Source of the DNA: JARIHD01 sp035758825
Lineage (GTDB): Bacteria > Patescibacteriota > Saccharimonadia > Saccharimonadales > UBA4665
DNA length: 64,000 nucleotides
Direction of reading: 5' to 3'
Assembly: GCA_035758825.1 (NCBI GenBank)
Contig: DASTWA010000005.1
Coordinates: forward strand, 1 to 64,000
This document shows positions 1 to 11,200 of this stretch, one piece after another (the first letter of the stretch is position 1; the number at the start of each line of letters is the position of its first letter). Below the pieces are notes generated by a model, which was not told the DNA's origin, did no database searches, and saw only the letters and a program-made list of their open reading frames with translations. The position numbers and the translations under genes were made by a program.

Positions 1-213
1 GTTGCCCATGGTTGCGGTAATCTCGCCCTGACGGAAGCTGATTTATTTTCACTTCGCTATGTAGATGGTTTGCGAGAATACCACGAGCCAGGTGTTATAG
101 TCGAAGGACCGGCCGACAATCTGACTGCCGCGCTGCAAACCGCTGGAGCAATGGGCCAGGAGCGGCTCGTTACAGAGATTACTGACGTAGAGACGCAAGT
201 CTGGCAACAATAG
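1..213 (+). CDS. C-terminal end of an unrecognised protein (5' truncated)
   Basis: An open frame runs from the first base to a TAG at 211-213 and gives 70 residues. The window edge removes the start. I do not recognise a family. The tail is hydrophilic and ends in EITDVETQVWQQ. The next gene starts 10 bp downstream on the same strand, so the two may be cotranscribed. Confidence 0.5.
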   Translation, partial: VAHGCGNLALTEADLFSLRYVDGLREYHEPGVIVEGPADNLTAALQTAGAMGQERLVTEITDVETQVWQQ

Positions 214-223
214 GAAGACGGCC

Positions 224-1225
224 ATGAGTGAACTACAGACTTTGACACAGCGACAGGCCCTTGATGTCTTAGCTGATCCCAGGGATATGCCAGATGATAT
301 TGTCGCGCGGATTTCCCTAAGCCGCCCGCACCCGGATAGTCCTTTCGAGCAAACACCGTCTCTTGTTGTTCCGGAGGCGTTTAGCGCGGCGCTCGACGAT
401 CTTATAGCAGAAAAAGGGCCTGATGGCCCTCAAAGGGACACCCTCCATTCACGATGGGCTACCTACGACTGCGTGGTCGCCCTCGGCCGAACGTCCATTC
501 TTATGGCCCATATGCTCGGCGGCGACGTCAGCATCCCGCGTCCTCGGTTGTTGCACGAACATACACAATCGGAATTGAATGTGCATTCAGAATATTTTAC
601 TGGAATTTTTAAGGATCCACGTGATCGTGTAATGCCCGTTGCCCATTTCATGAAGGACATCGGCAAATCCTATGCGGTAGCGACGCACCCCGAGAAAAAG
701 AATAAAGACCAGGGTATCCATAATAGTTGGGTTACGGCACGTCTGCTACAAGACAGTAACCTAAATGCCGACGAGAGAACAGTGGTCCAACTGCATGTTG
801 AAGAAGAAAGCATAGGTTGGGCACTCAAGAGCCATACCGAAAAAGGCTTCCCTCTTGAAGACGTACTACAAAAAACGCGTGCTGACCTGCAAAGCCTGCT
901 TGACCGCTGCCCTGATGATTACCGTGACCGCTTCATGTTCCAGCTTGCTGGGATCACATTTTCAGACATGGCAGCACACACGCAGCGGGCATACTACACT
1001 AGTGCGCGGGATGGGCGAATCTATCAGGATGTCACTGATGGCGATAGGTATATTCATGGCGACCCGGCAAATGGTGAAACCAAGAAGACGCTCGACCGGC
1101 TCTTCTCCGAAGCGCCAGAAGACAAAGATGCAATTCGGTTTTGCGGCGTGGGCCGTATCGCCGTTATCCAAGGATTATTCCCCGACCACTACGAACACTT
1201 TGTAAGCCAGGCGGATAATGCCTGA
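224..1225 (+). CDS. HD-domain-like protein of unknown function
   Basis: A 333-aa soluble protein without signal peptide or membrane segment. The stretch VAHFMKDIGKS near residue 145 resembles the core of HD-domain phosphohydrolases (usually HDIGK). Here the His of the HD pair is replaced by Lys (KDIGK), so metal-dependent hydrolysis is doubtful. A further His-rich stretch (HVEEE, near residue 190) could belong to the same helical fold. The gene at 34228 has a comparable segment with an intact HDIGK, so this may be a diverged paralogue. Its last codons overlap the start of a truncated HAD reading frame. The family assignment is tentative and no substrate can be proposed. Confidence 0.5.
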   Translation: MSELQTLTQRQALDVLADPRDMPDDIVARISLSRPHPDSPFEQTPSLVVPEAFSAALDDLIAEKGPDGPQRDTLHSRWATYDCVVALGRTSILMAHMLGGDVSIPRPRLLHEHTQSELNVHSEYFTGIFKDPRDRVMPVAHFMKDIGKSYAVATHPEKKNKDQGIHNSWVTARLLQDSNLNADERTVVQLHVEEESIGWALKSHTEKGFPLEDVLQKTRADLQSLLDRCPDDYRDRFMFQLAGITFSDMAAHTQRAYYTSARDGRIYQDVTDGDRYIHGDPANGETKKTLDRLFSEAPEDKDAIRFCGVGRIAVIQGLFPDHYEHFVSQADNA

Positions 1226-1349
1226 ACGCATCGGTGCAGTGCTCAGCGACGTGGACGGTACGCTGATCATTCCAGGCCAACCTCTACCGTCGCTTGAGGA
1301 GCATGGGTTCGCGAGCGCCATGGAACATTACGGGCCCACTACCACGTAG
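1218..1349 (+). pseudogene. N-terminal remnant of a HAD-superfamily phosphatase
   Basis: A 43-codon frame starts at ATG 1218, overlapping the stop of the upstream gene as in a translationally coupled pair. It contains the HAD nucleophile motif SDVDGTL at residues 10-16, then stops at TAG 1347-1349. HAD enzymes need about 200 further residues, so this is a stump. The facing gene's stop codon lies 5 bp beyond, so the remainder was probably lost when the region to the right was inserted or rearranged. An intact HAD phosphatase lies on the other side of the Tc locus at 21485-22273. Confidence 0.6.
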
Positions 1350-1354
1350 TAAGA

Positions 1355-2152
1355 CTATTCAAATTGTTTGTCTAGAACTTTGTCGTAGTATGCTTCTTTG
1401 GCTGGCGCATCGACAACCAGTTTACTACTATATACCGGCACACTGCTTTTTATGGGTGCGTTCCATTGCGCAACGCCGCCATGCCACGAGCAGGCACCCC
1501 TACCGGTGGCGCAAGAGGGAGAATAGGTGCCGTCAGCGCATAAAGTGCAGTAGCCAGTAATTTTTTCCTTGTAGGTAGTCTCTGTTTCTTGGTGAGTCTT
1601 AGCTGGAACGGCAGGGTGATACAGATATATCCTGTAAACCGCGCCATCCGCCCTGCAGTTAGATGTAACGCTCACACCGTCACAAATAGGCATAGCTTTA
1701 ATTGCCGCCGCCCTGACTCTTGCCATCTCTTCCTCGGCTGCCCTTTTACGCTGAGCGGCAATCTTTTTGCGCTCGGCAAACTCTGTGGCGGTTGTCCTGT
1801 GGACATTAAAATGCTTCGTGTCGTCGCCTTTGTCAGATTTGGCGACGATAGTGATACTTGTGTCGCCTTCTTTCAGCGCGAGCCGATAATTAAAGTTACC
1901 GGACGCATCGACGGGCACTTGATTGCTGTTGATTAGCAGCTTGGGACTATGAAGCGTTGAAATCTTGCCAGCAAGAACGACGGATTTATCGTCAGTTCTA
2001 TAGCCAGTCGTGATCGAATTATCTGACAATGATATAGCGGGCGGCGCGTTGTAGCCAATTACGCCAATCAATAACGCAAAGGCTGCGAATACTATGGCGA
2101 CTGTCGTTCTCGTCTTGTGAGTTCGGTAGAAGCGTCTTATCGGTCGTATCAT
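1355..2152 (-). CDS. Membrane-anchored Ig-like protein with DUF3761-like C-terminus
   Basis: 265 aa. A basic N-terminus is followed by one hydrophobic segment (about residues 18-36), a signal anchor, so the rest should face outside. Residues about 55-118 look like a bacterial Ig-like domain (glucodextranase-B type: VVLAGKISTL, VDASGNFNYRLALKEGDTSITI). A charged coiled stretch (about 122-150, AERKKIAAQRKRAAEEEMAR) follows. The C-terminal part has CTLCADGTYSPSC then CSWHGGVAQW, matching the DUF3761 signature. A TATAAT on the minus strand at 2180-2185 suggests its own promoter downstream of the Tc genes. Domain calls are from motif memory; no biochemical function is known to me. Confidence 0.6.
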   Translation of the reverse strand: MIRPIRRFYRTHKTRTTVAIVFAAFALLIGVIGYNAPPAISLSDNSITTGYRTDDKSVVLAGKISTLHSPKLLINSNQVPVDASGNFNYRLALKEGDTSITIVAKSDKGDDTKHFNVHRTTATEFAERKKIAAQRKRAAEEEMARVRAAAIKAMPICDGVSVTSNCRADGAVYRIYLYHPAVPAKTHQETETTYKEKITGYCTLCADGTYSPSCATGRGACSWHGGVAQWNAPIKSSVPVYSSKLVVDAPAKEAYYDKVLDKQFE

Positions 2153-2237
2153 GCGGTCATGCTTGGTGAGTAGTCATTATGCATTATACAACGAATACTC
2201 AGAAATTCTATCCGGCGGGCGGCTCGGAGGGGCCGTG

Positions 2238-5200
2238 CTAAAAGACATACTTTACCACAAGCACCAATTCCTCAAGCTTGGCCAGGTTGGAGGCAGTCAG
2301 CGACAGTCCGACAGGCGTACCAAGGCTAAAGGCACCTGTTTCGGCTTTGCAGAGCTTCCAGTCATCCTCGCGGGACATGTTTAGGTCGGCGCCATCGAGC
2401 TTGATAGTGAAAGCAGCTGGGTTGTTTTCTACCTTAGCTAGTACCATGACAGTATCGATAGATGCATCCAGAGCCTGCGCCAGGTATGGCAAACGGGAAG
2501 CGTCAATTGCAATATCGACACTGCCGTTGGTCTTAAGCAGGTGCCACTCATTGGGCATGTCGTACCTCAAGTTGATGGCAGTATGCAGGCCGGTCTGCCC
2601 TAACTCTTGTTGGATTTCGCCGATGCGGTCCAGAGCCGATGCTTCCGCCAAACTGCGCATACTGCTGCCGCCTTCGCGCGCCGTGTAGCTGATATGAACG
2701 ATAACGTCGGCGATGGTGTCGTAATTAAACTGCGCTAATTCGGGATTGGGCAGTTCCAGCCGCCAACTGCTGATAGCCCCGGTGCCTTCGAATGGCAGAT
2801 AGCGGTCGTCCTTGAATTGCAACTCGAACAGCCCGCTGTCTTTCTGCCCATGGCTGGTGGCAACCGATTGGATAGTGCCTACATTGTATACGAACCGTTC
2901 ATCATTGCCGGGGTCTTCGGCATAGCCAGTAGCTGCCATGTTGTCCGGGTTGGTGTTTTTGCGGTACTTGTTGCCGACCAATGACAGCTTGGCGCTTACC
3001 GATGTGTACGGTCCTGCTACGCATGGCAGACTGATACTGACTGTCTTGATACGGCGGAAGTACTGTCCGGCGTGGTCGAGGTCGAACAACACCTCCGGCA
3101 CCGTAAAGTCACACGACCCGGTAGCTTTGAGTTTGGCCAGTGCTAAAGGATCAAGCTGCGCCAGTGACACGTGCTTGACTACTTCGTACTCGCGCTTGTT
3201 TTTGTCAAGGTAGCTGGCTTCCATGCGCTTCAGGTCCTGCATCAGCTTGTCAGCACTTAGTAGGCCCTTCTTCAGGCTATCCCAATACCCGTAGGCGATG
3301 AAGGTGTCGTCTCGGCCCAGTTCGAACTGATAACTGCGTTCTGCCTTTTTGGAAAAGTCATGAGCCAGTTTGTAAGCGCTAAAGTACACCGAGGTGGTTT
3401 GGCCGACCATCCATTGGTATAGGTCGGCGTTGGTGAACTTGGAACGCATGAATTCATCGGTTTGGTTGGCATTGTCTATCTGGATTTCGTGGTTACGCAG
3501 GTCGGTTTCGGCTACTTGCTTACGGATTTCGGCTGCAGCGATTTGCTTGTCGATGGAAGCGAGTTCTTTGGTAGCCATGCGGCCCTGGAACTGCCAGTCG
3601 TCGTAACGGCGGTCGTAGCCGCCAGTGGTGGCGGCGCGAGTAGCTTCATAGGTGGCTACTGTGCTTAAGATGGTCAGCACGTCACCGGCGGCCTTGGCCG
3701 CACCAGCCAGGTTCTTGCCGCCCCATTGCAGTGTTACGTGCGGGCTACCGCCAATGCCGGAAGCACCGCCCAAGAGGTCAGGTACCATGGCGACCACACC
3801 GGCCAGCGTGTTGCATACCTGGGCCGCGATTTGCAGGTCGTTGGCAGAACTAAGCTTGTCCAAATTGAGCTGTTCTTTGGTGCTTATGCGTTCGATGCTG
3901 GCATAGTAGCTTTGGCGTTCTTCGGTAACTTTACGAGTACGTTTAAGTACTTCAATCTGCTCGCCGGCTTCCTGTATTTGCAGCTTCTTCATGTCTTTGA
4001 CGGCATTCAGGACTTTTAGCTCAAGTTCGCTACGCAGCAGCGACAAATCTTCGGCGTCTTTCTTTTCCAGCGCTTGCAGGAGCGAATTGCCAAGACCCCG
4101 CACTTCCTGTGCCAGTTCGGTTGCTTTTTGGGCCAACGTTAAGAAGCGGTAGTATGGCAGCGGTGCGTTCAGTCCGGCCAAAATGTCCGACAGGCTTAGC
4201 CCCGAGGCCGCAGCCTTGGCCAGCATTCCCGGGTCGATTGGCGGCGCAAACAGCGCCAGACTGCGCTCGATGCCATCAATATTTTGGCTGTTGCGGATCT
4301 TGAACAAACGGTCTGCAATGGTATCCCAGTACGCCAGAATTTGTTCGTTCTGCGGAATGCAGAAATATAGAGTAGAGAGCGTTACCGGGGCGGGTGGCAG
4401 CTCATTGCCGCCTTCGGGCAGTACCGACAGGTCAGGCAAAATGTTTTCCAGGTCGATGAGCGCGTTGCCGAAGGCGTCCAGCCGCCGCTCTATCTGGTTG
4501 TAGGTCTCGTGCACGGGCTTGACGACCGGCGGCACCTGACGTGGCTTGTCGCCCAGCAGCTTGTCGGCCAGAATGTACATCTGCGTCGCCTGGGTGATCG
4601 ACTCCATGGTGTCCTGACGGAACAGGTAGTCACCCCATTCAATTAGCATATTGAGGTACTTCATAAGCAGTGCTTTTTGGTAGGCAACGGTGCGGTAGCG
4701 CGCCACAACGTGCGGTTTGAACGGATCCTCGCGCCACTCTTCAATGGCAAATTCCAAGTCTTTACGCTCCGGGCTGGCGGGATTGGCCACGTTGTACATC
4801 AGGTTTTCGATACGCTGAGCTATGTACTCGCTGTCGTTGCGCAAATAGAACGGCTTGGTGACCCAATATTTTTGCGGGGTGGTACCGGCCAGCGCACCGG
4901 TAGGGTTAAACATATAGTGGAACCATTGCAGCGCTTCTTCGAACTTCTGGTTCTTGGTGAGCTGCGTAGCAATGTAAAATGGCGCGTGGAAGAACAGTTC
5001 CCAGTTGTAGCTACTGTAGCTGCCATTACTGTTAAAATCGATGTCCTCGATAGGATAGTCGAGCGGGACTACGCCACTCGGACTGTAGTGGTCCTTAAAG
5101 TTAAAGCTGGTAACTTGCAGCTGCGTCTGGCGATCCATGAGCGCACCAACGCCGTCTTTGTACAGCGTTTTGCGCAGCGCGCAAATGAGCGGATGATACA

Positions 5201-8200
5201 TGTTATGGAACTTCTCGCCATAGCTGAGCTTGGCGTACAATTTCAGCTCATCCACGATGTCGTGATAATCTTCGTCAGCCAGAAGCTCGGTAATAACACT
5301 GGATGGTGTCTGGCCGGCCTTGAGCTTAGCCATGTACTTGCTAAACAGGGCAATAATGTCTTCGATAAGCTGCAAGACGTCTGAACCGGTGCGGTACTGC
5401 AGCGCAGTTTCTTCGCTGGTCAGCGTGTCGCTCACGCTGCCACCGTCACTACCGCGGCCGTCGCGCTTCGTGCGTTCGTAAAAGCCAGGCGTAATTACAT
5501 AGGCATGGTTGCTGTCTTCCATAAAGTACGGCAGCAATGTACCAAGCGGTATCTTGATGCCGCGGTAGCCATCACCGGCAACGGAAGTATTGGTGTACGC
5601 GCCGTACATCAGGTACTGCATCAGCAGCGCCACCATGTCGATATATGTCATCTGGTGCGGATACGTAATGCGGAAGTTCTTCGGCGTTTCGGCCAGAATG
5701 GTGTAATGGCTGAACGGCGAGACGGCATTGCGGACCGCAAGGTCGTTGGTGCTGTCGTAATTTCGTTCGAGGTAGCGCTGGATAAGCAGGCTGGTATCTT
5801 TAAAATCGGGGAAGAAGTCGGGGAAATAGCTACTGCCTTCGGCCGCCAGTTCCGGGTAGCCTTTGCAGCCAGCGATATCAAAGATGCCGCAGATTTCGTT
5901 GCTGTTGCCAGCCTCGCGGGTAAACCATACCTGATCGCCGGATTCAAAAAACATCAAGGTATATTCTTCGTTATTGAATGCCGCATTCGTGTAGCTGGAC
6001 GGTGTACGGATAGCGTCTTTGCTGACTTTTTTGGGCTGCCACACATTGTTGGCATATTCGCTCACAGCCAGCTGGATCTTGAGTTTGCGCTTGGGCTTTT
6101 CGTTGGCTACGCTCGTGCCCGGCGTCGGATCGGGCATGCTGGAGGTGGGCGCAGGGTCAGGCTCCTCACTAAAAATCGGCCACGCCAGAGTCAACCGGTT
6201 GTTGCGCTTGAACGCCAACAAGTGGTTGCCGGTAATTTCCAGGTTGACTTTTTCCCACGGCGTCCAGTACCGCTCCTGCTCGAAGGTGCGGTGGTAGTAC
6301 ATGGCCGGGTCGCCGCCCTTGCTGCGTCCAAAGACATGCATCTTTTTGTCAACGGTATCATACCAGGTGGCTACAATCTCCAAAAAGGCAATGTCATCCA
6401 GACGTTCCAGATACTTTATAAAGGCTTGTTCGGCATTGTAGTCGGTCAGCTCATTTTGCTGCAGTTCATTTTCCATTTCGGTGAACAAAAATGACTTGTC
6501 ATCGCGCAGCTCGGCTTCGATCCAGTTCTCCGGATATAGGAATACCTTACGGTTGGCTTCCCAGACGCGATAATTCTTCATCCACTTCCATTGTTCCCAG
6601 CCGCTGTCGGTGTCGACGTTAGCGGCCGAATCCGGCTCCAGACCCATCAGACAACGCTGCACGAAGAGTTGGATAGTGCCGTGCGCCTGCACGATGCGCG
6701 AACTGGGCATGATGGCTTCCATTTCAACATCGATTAATAGGTGGTCGTAAATATCTGTGGTGTCCTTAAAGTCCGTGCGGGTTGCAAGCAGGTATGCTAC
6801 CAAGGCGTTGCGCTTTTGCGGCCGGATGTCATCCATGACTTGTTTGAGAGTATCCAGCCACGTATCCTCGTCATAGCGCGACTTAAGGCACATGCGCAGG
6901 GCAGTCGCTTCGGTGACGGTCAAAACCGGCTGGATGAACGCGGCCACGCCTGCAGTGTCCGTAGCGAGCAGCCGCAGATATTCGGCAGCTGCCAACATTC
7001 TGTCCCAGGTGTCAGGACTGCGATAATTGTCCAGGCTAAAGGTGCTGAAGAAGTAGGCGTCGATATCATCCAGGCTGGATTGCTCGTAGCCGGTGAGCAG
7101 CGCCAGTTTTTCAAGCAACTCGGCGCGGGTGCTGGCACTACCCGGCAATGTCATACTTATTACAGAGAAAAAGGTGACAGGTTGGGCTGCGTCAGCCGGG
7201 TTCTCGACCGGTGTCAGTGTTTTGCTTAGCGTCAGCATACGGCTCAGTTTGGCGTAGTCGCTGTAGCCTGCGCTGGTGTGGCCGGATGCTTTGTAGGGCA
7301 GCATATCGGCTTCAAGCCAGCCTAAGGCAACACTGTTTTGCAATAGCCAGCCAGCATCTGTTGCCTCCAGCTTGAAGGCGGCCGTAAACGGCAGCAATTT
7401 GTGCAGCAAGCGCAAGGCATTATACTGCGGGCCGAAGGCAGCTTCGGAAATTGCCGGGATCACCGGTGGATCGTTGACAAGGTCGACCAGACTGTCCGTT
7501 TGCAGCACATCAGCTAGCAGGGCAGTACCGGGAGCAGGCTGGCCCAGGCGAGCATGTGCGAGCACAGCGGCGACAAGATCCTCGTCGGCCTTGAATCCTT
7601 TGGCGAGTTCTACTTGCAGCGCCGTCTGTTTGGCGCGCGCAAAGTTGGCGGCAGCCAAAGCGCCCATTAAAGCCTCTAGCAAGTCACGGGCCTTTTCGTC
7701 GATGGTGTCGGTGTCGGCCGCCGGAACGGCGGCTAGCGTATCGATGGCACTTTTGATGGCCGCCGTGCTAAGACTAGCGGCAAACAACGTGTCAATAAAA
7801 CTTTTGGCGGTAGCGGCCGTTGTCCACTCGCGCTTCAAAAATCCGACGACGGTAGCAGCGTCCTCCGGAGCAACGCCAGAGAATTTGGCGATTTGGGCCA
7901 ACAGTGCGTCGATTTGTTCGGCAGCCAGTTGGTTAGCATCGAACGGTGATTTATTCTCGTCGTAAGCCGCCTGATATGCGGCCTGCAAGGAGCCGAGGAT
8001 TGATACGATCGTCTCATCCTTGATCTCCCAATTGGTCAGATCAGCCGCAGCGTGCTGCAGCATAAACTGCGCGTTAGCGAGCTTGAGCGAATGTCCGCGT
8101 GCCGCTTGGGCTGCCTCGATAAACGAGATAGTATCAGCGGGCGAATCGGCCGGGTCAAGGCCGGTCAGTTCCGTAAGTATACGGTACTCGTCGGGCGTCA

Positions 8201-11200
8201 GCTTGAGTTTTCGCGTCAGACGCGCGGCCAGCAGTAGACGGCTGATGTTGTCAAAGGTCAATGCATCGTCTGGCAGCAGGCCTTGTAGGATAACGAAATC
8301 TTTTTGTTTGACCTGCAAGGCTACGGCCAGGTTTTCGGCCACACCCGTAACGGTCCCGCTGCCTGCCAGCACGGCCTCGGGCAGCAGCCCTTCATTGATC
8401 GGGCCATTTTTGGCTTTATTCAAAAATACTTGATAGTACAGCGGCTTAACCGGATCCTCTTCGATAGTGCTGTAAGGGATCTGTCCGTAGCAGCCGATCA
8501 GCTCGTCAACTTTGATTTTGGCTTTGGCGGCAATAACGGCCAGTTCGGCAGCCTTCAGCAGGGCCGGGTCGTCCAAGTCGCCTTTACCGAGCTTGGTTTG
8601 CATAATCACGGCGTTTAGCGTCTCCAGCTTCCAGCCGGTCTTCTTTTGCAGGCGCAGGAAGCGATGGATTCGGTCAAGCGCCGCCTCGTCCAGGCCAGCG
8701 ATTTCTTTCTGGGCAGTGTCCGGCGACATGTCGAGGTGCTTGATAAAGAGATTGTCGGACGGGTCGATGTAGTCCAGCGCCAGCAAACGCACCAGCTCTG
8801 TGTATTTGAGGCCGGTAACGTTCAGGAACGTTTCGACTACCTTCATCTCATCGGCGGCAGCACTGGTGCTGGTATTCCAGTAATCCTGCTGGTCACCGTC
8901 GGCGGCAGTAATAATGAGGGTATGCTCGGCGCCGGTCAGATTCAGACGTTCGGCTGCGATGGCCTCGTCGGTAGGTGCAGTACCAAGCTGGAAGGTTTTC
9001 ATTAGCTCCGCACGGTCGATATCGAATCGGCCAAAATAAGCTTTTGCCTCTGCATGATGTAAGTCGAAGGGCAGGCTAAAGGCATACGCATTGTCTTTGA
9101 GCTCCTGGTAGGCTTTGTCGTTGACGTAGGCAGGAGCAGCCGCCAGTTCCTCGGCAGGTTGCAGTGTTTGGCGAAGATGAAAAATCTTGTAGGTGTTAGC
9201 CCCGGTTTGGACGGCTTTGCAGGCAGCTCCCGTGTCACGGATATAGTGCGGCAGTGCAGCCGCCGAGCCGCTGCTGACCTCTGTTGAAAAGACTTGCGCT
9301 TTGTCGGTAACAGGGATGTGCGCCGCCTGCAGGGCGGCCAATAAATCGGCCGAGATAGTGCCCGACAGCGGATCGCTGCCGCCTGCCAGATCACCGCTAT
9401 AGCTGACGCCGCTGTCCGGCGCGATCAGCTCTTCAAGCAATTCGCAGGCCAAGTCGATGTAGGGCACCGGCGTATTGGCGTTGTCGCAGCTGAGGTCTAT
9501 TTCTCCAAGGTCGGGCCGGCGCTCAAACAGCACATCCTTGGCGAGGTTACTGGACGTATTGGTTTCCAGGTCGGTCACGCTGCGGTTGTCCAGGAATTCC
9601 AGGATTTCCACCAAATACGCCGCAGGGCTGTATACTGAGCGGCAATGCGAACACATGGCAACGTCGCCGAGCTTGAACAGCGATTTGAGGTTAGGGAAGT
9701 CTTCGGCCGTAGCAGTCAGGGTGCTGGTCAGGGTGTCGGTATTAACCGCTCCGACCTCAACCGAAGACACAGCATCTTGGATATCACCCACAATCAGCAT
9801 GGCCGCGGTAGCAGTGTTTTCGGCTTTTTTGTAGGCTAAGGCTGCTTCTTTTTTAGTAAGCCCGGCCTTGGGCGCAACTTCTTTCATAAAGCGGGCTTTG
9901 CCTACGGCTGTAATGTCTTTGGCCGAGGCGACGCCTTCTGACATCAGGGCGTTGGCTTTGCTGTAGTTCGGCACCAGACGGAACACGCGCTGTACTTTCT
10001 TTAGCTCAGCCCGGAGGTCGTCGTGCTCCTCGGCCCGCAGCTTTTGTTTTTTCATAAACAAGTCCACGTTCGTATTGATGAAGTCGAAGTCCTCGTGCTT
10101 ACCCAGGAATTTATGTACGCTGGCCTGGTTATCAATTACGGTTTTTTGCTCGCGTGCCAACTGGGCGGCATAGGCGGTGGTGGGGAACTCCTTTTCCATT
10201 TTGCGCACTAGCGACGAGGCGTGCAGACTGACCAAACGCTTATTGAGCACCTTGCCCGCAACTTTTACGGCAGCAGCAGATTTGGTCAGCTCCTCTTTCC
10301 AGCCGGCTTTGTTAAGCCGGGCCAAGCGCTTGACGTCCTCTGGTTTTTTTATGCCCTGGGTTTTACTCACCTGTTTGACGATGGACTGGTCGTACCCTAG
10401 TAGTTCGCCCAATGCTAAGCTTGTCTCCATGTCTTTAGCTTTGGCCGTATGGCGCAAGAACGTACTGCTGGAAAGTTTGCGTAGCGCCTCGGCAGGCTTT
10501 TTTCTGTTCGCCCTGAATATCTTGCTCACCTCGCTCATTTTATCTTCGACGATAAAATCTGTGACAATATCAACCATCGCCTGGACGCGGCCGTCGGTGT
10601 CATAGGCCTCGGCGTCTTTTTTGTACTTTGCCAGGCTACTGATGACACCCGTCGCCTTTTTTGCAGTCGCGGCACTGACGATACTGGCCTTAGCGGCAGC
10701 CTGGAGGTCGCGCTCGATGTCTTTCGGATCGGTCAGCACGACGTCGTACAGCACCTTCTCTGGGTCGGCGTTGGCGTCTATAAAGAACCGCGACTGCAAT
10801 GGTTTGACAAAAGCATCTTTGAGCAGCGTATTCTTGCGGAGCAGCGCGTAAAAGAAAGGTGCTTCGACGCCGGATTGTTTTTGCAGACGGTGGGCCAGCA
10901 CTAGATGGTCAAGCTTTTCTTGGGGTACGCGCAGTTCCCGGGCCAAAAACGTCAGGTCCTGGTGAGTATCGTCTTGCTGCAAGTCGGCTAACGCGATGTC
11001 GCCCGCGTGGGCTGCGATCTGAGCCAGTAAAGCCTCAAACTCTACTTCTTCCGGACGCACCGGCACAGTGATCGTAACGTTTATTTCCTCGCGCTTGTCC
11101 GAGCGGTAGTGGACCTCATCTACAGGCGATGCATACAGTAAGACATGCTTTTTGGGCGAGTACACGTTAACAGCGATGGCTGTTTTGGCCTGAAGCCGAG

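Noticed and set aside
5505..6494. Long plus-strand open frame inside the TcA gene (and several others inside TcA and TcBC)
   Set aside because: They are antisense frames created by the codon bias of the toxin genes. Products have no recognisable domains and the minus-strand Tc proteins are clearly real.
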